5,859 nucleotides of DNA from JACRLW01 sp050181465. GTDB lineage: Bacteria > Planctomycetota > UBA1135 > UBA2386. The position numbers were made by a program, and so were the translations under genes. Under the pieces are notes generated by a model. The model was given only the letters and a program-made list of their open reading frames with translations. It did no database searches and was not told the origin of the DNA. This document shows, piece by piece, positions 1 to 5,831 of the stretch. Positions within the stretch are counted from its first letter, which is position 1. Each line of letters opens with the position of its first letter. The stretch spans positions 1-5,859 of the forward strand of contig JBFXDD010000096.1 in NCBI GenBank assembly GCA_050181465.1, read 5' to 3'.

Positions 1-43
1 GAAAATTCTCGACTGCGCGCGTTCGGTCGGACGGACTCGCGCG

Positions 44-90
44 AGGAATGGGCAAAGCCCCACCTTCCAAGAACCAAGGGGCCCATTCCT
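44..90 (+). promoter_or_regulatory. Leader stem-loop just upstream of the exported-protein gene
   Basis: Bases 44-53 (AGGAATGGGC) and 81-90 (GCCCATTCCT) are perfect reverse complements, giving a 10-bp stem with a 27-nt loop that ends 3 nt before the ATG at 94. The same bases can pair in other ways: GGGC 50-53 with GCCC 57-60 across an AAA loop, or GCCCC 57-61 with GGGGC 78-82. These folds exclude one another. The only purine-rich candidate ribosome-binding sequence, AAGGGG at 76-81, lies at the loop/stem edge 12 nt from the start. The structure could therefore affect translation initiation. Its existence is seen in the sequence; its role is inference. I see no convincing -35/-10 promoter in bases 1-43. 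Confidence 0.5.
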
Positions 91-93
91 GTC

Positions 94-2358
94 ATGAAAC
101 CATCCCTCCTCGTGTCGGGGCTGCTCGTCGGCCTCAGCACTCCCCTCCTCGCCCAGGACCCCGCGGCCCTGGAGCACTCCCACCCCTTCCGCGACCAGTT
201 GCGCCGCGATGCCGAGACCGGCCTGGTCTGGTGCAGCGGCGACAACTTCAAGGCCTCGTTCGGCAGCGGGTTCACCTTCTTCCCGGTCCTCGGTGAGAAC
301 GCGCCGAAGAACCTGCCGCTGGACTGGCAGACACAGTCCATCCGCATCGGCGCTCAGGAACTGAGCCTGTCTGCCGGCGAGAGCTCGTTCACTGCCGACC
401 GCTACGAAATTCGTCGGGGCGGGATCGTCGAACGATACGACGTGACCGTCTCGGGCATCGAGCAGAGCTTCATCTTCGAGAGCCCCTCGGCCTGGCTCCG
501 AGCCGGCGTCCCGAGCGACGGCAACCTCGCGGTGCGCGCCAAACTCAACACGCCGCTTCATGCGGCGCCGACCGAAGCCCGCCACGGCGCACTCGTGTTC
601 GCCGACGCCAAGGGCAATCCCACCATTCGATACGGCGAGGCCTTCGCCTTCGATGCCGCCGGCCGTCGTATCGAAGTCACGACCGCTTTCGACGGTGAGC
701 ACGTCACGCTGGAGATCGCACGCGACTGGCTGGATCAAGCCGACTACCCGGTCACGCTCGACCCGCTGACGAGCTCCAGCGGCATCGGCGCCAGCCCGGC
801 GACAGGCTCCGGCAACAGCGTGAGTCGCGATGACGGCAACAATCGACTGCTGTTCGCCTACGCACGGTTCGTCAGCGCGACTGACTCCGACCTCTATCTC
901 CGCCTGACCGACGACTCACTCGCTGCACCATCGACGGTCTTCTCCGACCTGTCGAACCTGCGGTCTACGCGCCGCGCCTCGGTCGACTACGTGCGTGGAG
1001 CGAGCCGCTGGATCTGCGCCTTCGGCGTGGAAGAAGTCACCAACGAGTTCATTCGCGTCCTGGCGATGAACGGCGCCGACACCACCGGGGCAACGGCTGT
1101 CACGGTCGACGTGCCGCGCGATCTCGGCTTGCACGACGGCGATCCGGCCTTCGGCGGCACGGACGCCGGCGGACAGATTCACGGCTATCTCGCCTTCCGA
1201 CGCGAGCTCAGCCCCGGGATCACCCCGAACACCGGCAACTCGCGAGTCTACGGCACGCTCCTCGATGCGACGAACCTCACCTTCGGCCCACGCCAGAGCC
1301 TGCGCACCGAAGGCGGAACCAACTACGACGCGGAGTGGCCTTTCGTCTCGCGACAGGTCGGCGTGAACGACGGCTGGGTCGTCGTCTGGCAGGACTACAA
1401 CTACGACAATGCGAACGACGACTGGGACGTTCTCGCACAGCGAATCGCACCGGACGGCACCCGCGTGGACCAGACAACCCTGGGTAGCGACAACGTCAGC
1501 ACGGCACACAAGGTGCGGCCGGTCGTCGCCGGATCGAACGATCGCTACTTGCTCGCCGTCGTACATCGAGCCAACAGCGGGAAGACCTCGCTCGGCTCGG
1601 GCGATGAGATTCGCGTGCAGCGCTTCGACTGGCCGGCAACCGGTCAGGCACCGATCGAGCAGACGGTTCGAGTGCTGAAGTCGAGCCCGTCACCCAACCT
1701 CAACCTGCGCGACTCGAGCGCACCGATCGCGGCCGATCATCGCACCGACTCGCACTGGGCAGTCGCCTGGTGGCAATCCGGTGTCGGTGTCTCCATCGCA
1801 CGGCTCGGATTCCAAGGCCGCGCAGTCGAGACCCAGGTGGCCTACACCAACAGCGGCACTGCCGTCGCGTCCTGGCCTGCGGTGACGTATGACAACGACA
1901 ACCAGGAGTTCGTCATGAGCTTCGGTGTTGCTGACGGCGGCACGAATCCGATCTATGCGCGACGTTTCTACAGTGACGCTACGCAAAGCAGCCTCGGCAC
2001 GGGTTGTGTCGGGACGCTGTATGCGACCAACCGGGGCACCGCGGTTCCCTTCGCCGGATCCGAGAGCTTTGGACTCACGATGGAGAACGGACTGCCGAAC
2101 TCGCTGACCTGGATCTTCCTCGGCTTCGGCTACCAGGTGAATCCGCTGCCGGCGGGCGCTCCGGGCTGCTTCCTCCTGCTCAACCCGGGAATGTCGCTGT
2201 TGCCGGTCCACAACGAACTGAGCAACGCCGTGGGCACCGTCACCGTCTCACTGCCCCTGCCGGACACCATCGCGACGGCCGACGTGTTCTGGCAGGCCAT
2301 CCAGTTCTCGGGAGGTAACCTCTACTCGACGAACGCCTTGTTCACCCAGATTCGATGA
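94..2358 (+). CDS. Exported beta-propeller-like protein with planctomycete-type C-terminal domain
   Basis: This 754-residue protein has no enzyme motif that I recognise. Residues 1-20 form a signal peptide (one Lys, a hydrophobic core, then T-P-L-L-A with likely cleavage before Q21), so it is exported; this fixes the start at 94. Residues about 30-225 form a beta-rich domain ending in 'ADYPVTLDP' (216-224), a motif I know from N-terminal domains of some RHS/YD-type and other large secreted proteins. Residues about 240-628 carry seven degenerate repeats that suggest a seven-bladed propeller. Residues about 634-754 form a separate domain with 'GTGCVGT' (C638) and 'GAPGC' (C692), ending in 'TNALFTQI'. 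This resembles a C-terminal domain common in secreted proteins of marine planctomycetes, possibly for secretion or surface attachment. The mature protein has only four Cys (47, 308, 638, 692). The kinase gene follows 21 nt downstream in the same frame. Function is unknown; an adhesin, binding or matrix role is a guess. Confidence 0.88.
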   Translation: MKPSLLVSGLLVGLSTPLLAQDPAALEHSHPFRDQLRRDAETGLVWCSGDNFKASFGSGFTFFPVLGENAPKNLPLDWQTQSIRIGAQELSLSAGESSFTADRYEIRRGGIVERYDVTVSGIEQSFIFESPSAWLRAGVPSDGNLAVRAKLNTPLHAAPTEARHGALVFADAKGNPTIRYGEAFAFDAAGRRIEVTTAFDGEHVTLEIARDWLDQADYPVTLDPLTSSSGIGASPATGSGNSVSRDDGNNRLLFAYARFVSATDSDLYLRLTDDSLAAPSTVFSDLSNLRSTRRASVDYVRGASRWICAFGVEEVTNEFIRVLAMNGADTTGATAVTVDVPRDLGLHDGDPAFGGTDAGGQIHGYLAFRRELSPGITPNTGNSRVYGTLLDATNLTFGPRQSLRTEGGTNYDAEWPFVSRQVGVNDGWVVVWQDYNYDNANDDWDVLAQRIAPDGTRVDQTTLGSDNVSTAHKVRPVVAGSNDRYLLAVVHRANSGKTSLGSGDEIRVQRFDWPATGQAPIEQTVRVLKSSPSPNLNLRDSSAPIAADHRTDSHWAVAWWQSGVGVSIARLGFQGRAVETQVAYTNSGTAVASWPAVTYDNDNQEFVMSFGVADGGTNPIYARRFYSDATQSSLGTGCVGTLYATNRGTAVPFAGSESFGLTMENGLPNSLTWIFLGFGYQVNPLPAGAPGCFLLLNPGMSLLPVHNELSNAVGTVTVSLPLPDTIATADVFWQAIQFSGGNLYSTNALFTQIR
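811..1977 (+). repeat. Seven degenerate blade-like protein repeats within the exported protein
   Basis: Seven segments share the pattern of small/Pro residues, then Asp/Asn-rich turn, then an aromatic or hydrophobic strand such as 'WVVVW', then a polar loop, then a second strand. The strands start near residues 250 (RLLFAYAR), 305 (RWICAFG), 363 (HGYLAFRR), 427 (GWVVVWQD), 484 (RYLLAVVH), 554 (HWAVAWW) and 605 (EFVMSFG). Spacing is roughly 50-70 residues. Several are followed by an 'xVxxxR' strand (VLAQRIAPDG, IRVQRFDW, IYARRFY). The repeats diverge too much to show as DNA repeats. Seven units match a seven-bladed beta-propeller, but the fold is inferred from pattern alone. Confidence 0.55.
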
Positions 2359-2361
2359 CGC

Positions 2362-2375
2362 GCGGCGGTCGCCGC
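2362..2375 (+). promoter_or_regulatory. Small GC hairpin in the gap before the kinase start
   Basis: GCGGCG (2362-2367) and CGCCGC (2370-2375) are perfect complements. In RNA they would fold as a 5-bp stem with a GGUC tetraloop. It begins 3 nt after the stop codon of the exported-protein gene and ends 4 nt before the kinase ATG. No T-run follows, so it is not a normal intrinsic terminator. It occupies the space where a ribosome-binding site would lie. It may lower independent initiation of the kinase, leaving it dependent on ribosomes that finish the upstream gene. Short GC-rich palindromes also arise by chance, so the role is tentative. Confidence 0.35.
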
Positions 2376-2379
2376 ACAC

Positions 2380-5247
2380 ATGACCGACTTGTCCGGACCT
2401 GAACGACTCGCCGCAGCGCTCGAGGCCTTCCTCGATCGTCCACCGGATCCCTCGCCCGCGGCAACGCGCGATTGGCTGCGACGACACGAGTCACTGGCCG
2501 ATCTTCTCGAACCGATGCTGGTTCGAGAAGACGGCCCTGCGCCGCCGCCACCCACCCACCCCGACGGCACGCGCATCGGTCGCTTCCGACTGATTCGCGA
2601 GATCGGTCGCGGCGGGATGGGAGTGGTCTTCGAGGCGCACGACGACGTGCTCGGAGCCCGAGTCGCACTCAAGCTTCTCAGCGACTCGCGCTCCTTTGGC
2701 GATGAAGCCGTGGAACGCTTTCGTCGCGAAGCGGCTGCGATCGCCGCACTCGATCATCCGAACATCGTTCGTCAACTCGACTCCGGTCGCGACGACGGCA
2801 AGTTCTGGATCGCCATGGAGCTGATCCGCGGGCGCTCGCTGCGAGATGCGCTCCATGATCTGAGGGCGCGCTGTGACAGCGACCCCACCGCCATTCCGGA
2901 TTCGGCTCGCCTCCGGCCGAGCGAGCCCGGCACCTGCTTCGAGCAAACTCTGGAGATCGCGGGGCGAGTCGCCGACGCACTCGCACACGCCCATGCCCGC
3001 GGGATCGTGCACCGTGACATCAAGCCGCAGAACGTTCTGCTCGCCGAGGACGGCCGCGTCCTGCTCGCCGACTTCGGCCTCGCCCTCGCATCCGGCGACG
3101 CAAGCCTGACGCGCACGGGCGAACTGGCGGGGACCGCGAACTACGCCAGCCCCGAGCAGATTCGAGGCGCGACGCGCGAGATCGACGGTCGCAGCGATCT
3201 CTTCTCGCTCGGCATCCTCCTCTACGAGATGCTCACCTTCGTTCGCCCCTTCGAGGGAGACAGCACTGCGCGCGTACTCGATGCGATCCTGCATGCGAAG
3301 TCGCCGCCGCTGAGTACTCGATTGCCCGGCACGCCCGAGACTCTCCAGATCCTCGTGGCACGACTGTTGGAGAAGGATCCGCAGCTTCGCCCGGCGAGTG
3401 CCGAAGTCGTCGCCCGCGACCTCCGCGCAATCATCGCCGGTCAACGCATCGCCACGCGTGCCATCCCACTGCGCGTTGCGATCGCCGCGGCCATCAAACG
3501 CCGTCCCGCCGTTGCGATCGCGATCGCCACGATCCTGTGCGCGATCATCGCGGTGCCGTCGGCTGTCGCCTATCACTTCCATCGCACGCGTGAGTTGGTT
3601 CGCATCGAGCAAGTGCAGACCGACGCCGCGTACATGGAGGCGCGCGACGCAATGGCCAATCTCGTCAGGGGGATCGCCTCGCAGGACCTCGATGTCCTTC
3701 CTGGTGTGCAGAGCTTGCGACTTCGGATCTTCCGCGACGGCGAAGCGGGCTTGCTGCGACTCCAGGCACAGCGACCCGACGACAGCACTGTTGCAGTCAT
3801 GCTGGCTCGTGCTCGCGGCGGCATTGCGGAGTCCATCTTCGAGCTCGGCAGAACTCGCGAGTCCTTGCCTCTGTTCGATGCAGCCATCGCGAGCTACGAG
3901 GCCTTGCCGGCAAGACGTAGCGGCGATTCGCAGATCGACTTCGAACTCGCCGCGCGCCTCGCCGACCGCGCGATCAATCGCGTCATCTCGGGCCGGGTCG
4001 AAGACGGCGAGAGCGATCTCGAACGCGCGCTTGGAATCTGGTCGCAGGTCATCGAGCGACTTCCTCCGTCGAGCGCTTCGATCGCGACCATTCGAACGAC
4101 GATCGCAAAGGCCCTCACGCGGATGGCGTCCCATCGCGAGAGTGGAGTCGCCGGCTCTCGGTCACCGTGGCTCGACCGCGCTGAGGCGGCCTGGAAGCTC
4201 GTCACCGAGTCGAACACGACCGCGGCACTGGAACGGTCCGCGTTCTTGATCGTTCAGGCATCTCGCCTTCACGCAGAGAACGACTCCTCTAATGCACTTC
4301 GTTTGCTCATGGAGGCCGAGCAGATACTCACCAAGCCGCTCGCGGCACCGTCGTCTCGGCGCAACCACCTCTATGCCGAGTGCCTCGTTCGCATCGCCAG
4401 ACAACAGGCCGACTCCGGCGACCTCGATGCCGCGGACAAGACTCGCAGCCTGGCACGCGGCGAACTCTCGCAGGCGATCGCCGCTGCGCCGGACGCACTC
4501 GGCGCACGACGGATACTGGCGCGCTTGGAACTCGACACCGCGACGAGTTCTCTGCAACGTGGTCGCCCCGGGGAGGCGATTACCTCCCTCGATCGAGCGT
4601 CGCGGGAACTGGAGCGAGTCGAGCCGGCGGATCCCTCGTATCCGATGACCGCCATCACCAGGTTGGGGGTGGACGTGACCCGGGCGACGGCACTTGCCGA
4701 GCTCGAGGAGTGCCCGGCGGAAGTCGTCGAGAATGCGTTCCAGATTGCGCTCGCGCGACTCGATCTCGCGAAGACTCGGCGCCAGGAATCGCCGCCGACA
4801 AGCGCTCTTCGTGCCGATCTGCAGAGCAACCACGGACGTTGGCTGATGACGAAGGCGAGCCCGCGTGATCTCCCGCGCGCCGCGAGTCTTCTGGACGCCG
4901 CAGTCGTCAGCCTGGAGTCGTTGCTCGAAGCGGATCCGGGCAACGTCACGCATCGCGCGACTCTTTGGAAGCAACTACGCCTGCATTCGGCAGCGCTCTT
5001 GGCCCTGCGCGAGCGAGAACGCGCGCAGCGATCCTTGGATCGCACGGCCGCGCTCTCAACGACGCCCACCGAAGCTCTCGCCGTACTCGAGACTCTCGTA
5101 CGCCTGCAGGATCTCGACCGCACCATCGCCGCGACCCGGGAGTTCCGTCGCCGCAAGCTCGTCGACCGGCAACGAATCGAAGCGATGCCCGGCCTTCGAG
5201 ATCTCGTTCGTCATCCGGATTACGAGTCGATCTGGAGCCCACGATGA
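2380..5247 (+). CDS. Transmembrane Hanks-type Ser/Thr protein kinase with long helical (TPR-like) C-terminal region
   Basis: This 955-residue protein should transfer phosphate from ATP to Ser/Thr of target proteins. Residues 1-50 form a helical segment with 'RRHESLADLLEPML', like the region ahead of many planctomycete kinases. The kinase domain (about 67-352) is complete: glycine loop IGRGGMGVV (75-83), VALK Lys98, likely helix-C Glu117, HRDIKPQN (211-218; Asp213, Lys215, Asn218), DFG (231-233), SPE (257-259), Asp273 in the DLFSLG segment and Arg337. The Arg before the catalytic Asp makes it an RD kinase, usually activated through the activation loop, which here holds several Ser/Thr. About 30 extra residues (160-189) lie between helices D and E. 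One membrane segment (about 376-397) follows Arg-Arg. Residues about 410-955 are Ala/Leu/Arg-rich amphipathic helices of degenerate TPR type, ending in 'LRDLVRHPDYESIW'. A cytoplasmic kinase with an external helical region is the simplest topology. There is no clear Shine-Dalgarno sequence before the ATG at 2380. An in-frame ATG at 2515 (Met46) would still give an intact kinase domain. The likely partner is the overlapping sigma gene. Confidence 0.93.
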   Translation: MTDLSGPERLAAALEAFLDRPPDPSPAATRDWLRRHESLADLLEPMLVREDGPAPPPPTHPDGTRIGRFRLIREIGRGGMGVVFEAHDDVLGARVALKLLSDSRSFGDEAVERFRREAAAIAALDHPNIVRQLDSGRDDGKFWIAMELIRGRSLRDALHDLRARCDSDPTAIPDSARLRPSEPGTCFEQTLEIAGRVADALAHAHARGIVHRDIKPQNVLLAEDGRVLLADFGLALASGDASLTRTGELAGTANYASPEQIRGATREIDGRSDLFSLGILLYEMLTFVRPFEGDSTARVLDAILHAKSPPLSTRLPGTPETLQILVARLLEKDPQLRPASAEVVARDLRAIIAGQRIATRAIPLRVAIAAAIKRRPAVAIAIATILCAIIAVPSAVAYHFHRTRELVRIEQVQTDAAYMEARDAMANLVRGIASQDLDVLPGVQSLRLRIFRDGEAGLLRLQAQRPDDSTVAVMLARARGGIAESIFELGRTRESLPLFDAAIASYEALPARRSGDSQIDFELAARLADRAINRVISGRVEDGESDLERALGIWSQVIERLPPSSASIATIRTTIAKALTRMASHRESGVAGSRSPWLDRAEAAWKLVTESNTTAALERSAFLIVQASRLHAENDSSNALRLLMEAEQILTKPLAAPSSRRNHLYAECLVRIARQQADSGDLDAADKTRSLARGELSQAIAAAPDALGARRILARLELDTATSSLQRGRPGEAITSLDRASRELERVEPADPSYPMTAITRLGVDVTRATALAELEECPAEVVENAFQIALARLDLAKTRRQESPPTSALRADLQSNHGRWLMTKASPRDLPRAASLLDAAVVSLESLLEADPGNVTHRATLWKQLRLHSAALLALRERERAQRSLDRTAALSTTPTEALAVLETLVRLQDLDRTIAATREFRRRKLVDRQRIEAMPGLRDLVRHPDYESIWSPR
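2502..2531 (+). repeat. Perfect 12-bp inverted repeat in the 5' part of the kinase gene
   Basis: TCTTCTCGAACC (2502-2513) and GGTTCGAGAAGA (2520-2531) are perfect reverse complements around the 6-nt spacer GATGCT. In mRNA this is a strong stem-loop starting 122 nt after the kinase start codon. In DNA it is a 30-bp dyad that could bind a dimeric protein. It encodes residues about 41-51, between the N-terminal helical segment and the kinase domain. The loop contains an ATG (2515-2517) in frame with the kinase (Met46). A perfect 12-bp arm is much longer than other hairpins I found inside the genes here (6-7 bp). Existence is certain; any function is inference. Confidence 0.6.
5234..5247 (+). promoter_or_regulatory. 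Sigma-factor ribosome-binding site and ATGA stop/start overlap
   Basis: GGAG at 5234-5237 sits 6 nt before the ATG at 5244, which is good Shine-Dalgarno spacing. The kinase stop TGA (5245-5247) overlaps the sigma start in the sequence ATGA. This decides the sigma start: the open frame extends 93 codons upstream inside the kinase gene, but that extension is Arg/Ser/Pro-rich and looks like an out-of-frame shadow. The overlap implies translational coupling of sigma to kinase. Confidence 0.8.
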
Positions 5248-5804
5248 ACCCCGGGACCGACCTGATGACACGTGTGCGATCCGGTGAGCTGGCTGCCGTC
5301 GAAGAGATCGTGTCCCGCAACATCGACTGGCTGCGGCGCCATGCCTCGCCACGGCTCGATCGATCCCTGCGAACCGTCCACGACAGCGGCGACCTCGTAC
5401 AGGATGCCGTCGTCCAATTGTTGGAAAGCGGCGAACTCGCGAGTGTGCGAGACGAAGAGCACCTCCGGGCCTTGCTCGCCCGTATCGTGAACCACGACGT
5501 GATCGACCTGCGCCGTCGGCGAGATCTCCGACGGCTGGATCATTCCGCACTGGCCCTTCGCGAACGCTCGGTCACCCGGCCGAGCCAGCACGTCGAACGC
5601 AGCGAGCATTCACAACTTCTGGACCGGTCTTTGAGTGGTCTCGCGGAGGAGGATCGCGAACTCATTCGATCGCGGGTCTGGGAGGAGCTGCCGTTCTCGG
5701 CGATCGCTCAGGCGCTCGGATGCTCCGAGGATGCGGCGCGAATGCGCTTTCATCGGGCACTCGCACGCCTCGCCGACACTGCCGAGCGACTGATCCAGAG
5801 GTGA
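5244..5804 (+). CDS. ECF-type sigma-70 family RNA polymerase sigma factor
   Basis: This 186-residue protein has the usual ECF size and two-domain plan and should direct core RNA polymerase to a specific promoter set. Sigma region 2 spans about residues 5-98. 'DSGDLVQDAVVQLLE' (47-61) matches the region 2.2 core-binding motif (typical DAEDLVQEvfl), and 'LLARIVNHDVIDLRRRRDLRR' corresponds to regions 2.3/2.4, which open and read the -10 element. A linker (about 99-123) leads to sigma region 4 (about 124-180). Its helix-turn-helix, 'LPFSAIAQALGC' then 'SEDAARMRFHRAL' (149-173), reads the -35 element. No zinc-binding anti-sigma gene lies next to it; the overlapping upstream gene is a Ser/Thr kinase, the pairing seen in planctomycetes and in kinase-controlled ECF systems. 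It probably belongs near the planctomycete-specific sigma-70 subfamilies, but the exact group needs a profile search. Target genes cannot be read from this window. Confidence 0.92.
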   Translation: MNPGTDLMTRVRSGELAAVEEIVSRNIDWLRRHASPRLDRSLRTVHDSGDLVQDAVVQLLESGELASVRDEEHLRALLARIVNHDVIDLRRRRDLRRLDHSALALRERSVTRPSQHVERSEHSQLLDRSLSGLAEEDRELIRSRVWEELPFSAIAQALGCSEDAARMRFHRALARLADTAERLIQR

Positions 5805-5807
5805 AAT

Positions 5808-5831
5808 CGTCGCACGTACGGTGCGACGTTT
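5808..5831 (+). terminator. Intrinsic-terminator-like hairpin after the sigma gene
   Basis: CGTCGCAC (5808-5815) and GTGCGACG (5821-5828) form a perfect 8-bp stem with the 5-nt loop GTACG, starting 3 nt after the sigma stop codon and followed by TTT. The T-run is short, as is common in GC-rich genomes, so termination may be partial. Its position marks the likely end of the operon. The remaining bases (5832-5859) show no gene or clear signal. Confidence 0.6.

Noticed and set aside
48..296. Small open frame starting in the leader and overlapping the exported-protein gene
   Set aside because: The product is Pro/Arg-rich with no domain, and it overlaps the signal peptide and first domain of a well-supported gene in another frame. 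Its start codon is buried in the leader stem.
551..567. Hairpin CGCCGC-TTCAT-GCGGCG inside the exported-protein gene
   Set aside because: A 6-bp GC stem is expected by chance in coding DNA of this composition, and its position within the gene suggests no role.
2356..2375. TGA followed by a hairpin with a GGUC loop, considered as a selenocysteine insertion signal
   Set aside because: The loop is only about 8 nt after the TGA, closer than in known bacterial SECIS elements. The stem is very short, and the residues around the junction look like a true protein end rather than a selenoprotein active site.
2904..2927. Inverted repeat GGCTCGC / GCGAGCC in the kinase insert region
   Set aside because: The 7-bp arms with a 10-nt loop in GC-rich coding sequence are not clearly above chance.
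3511..3550. Clustered GCGATCG repeats
   Set aside because: They encode the Ala-Ile-rich membrane segment of the kinase, and codon choice for alternating Ala/Ile explains them. They are not a mobile or cyanobacterial-type palindromic repeat.
2491..4134. Long 547-codon open frame on the minus strand inside the kinase gene
   Set aside because: It lies antisense to a kinase with every catalytic motif intact. Its translation is rich in Arg, Ala, Gly and Asp with no recognisable domain, as expected for a shadow frame in GC-rich DNA.
4571..4588. Hairpin GGGAGG-CGATTA-CCTCCC inside the kinase gene
   Set aside because: The stem is only 6 bp, deep in the coding region, with no nearby start, stop or T-run.
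4965..5243. 93-codon upstream extension of the sigma-factor frame
   Set aside because: The extension lies inside the kinase gene and reads as Arg/Ser/Pro-rich low-complexity sequence. The ATG at 5244 has a proper GGAG, overlaps the kinase stop and gives the normal ECF length.
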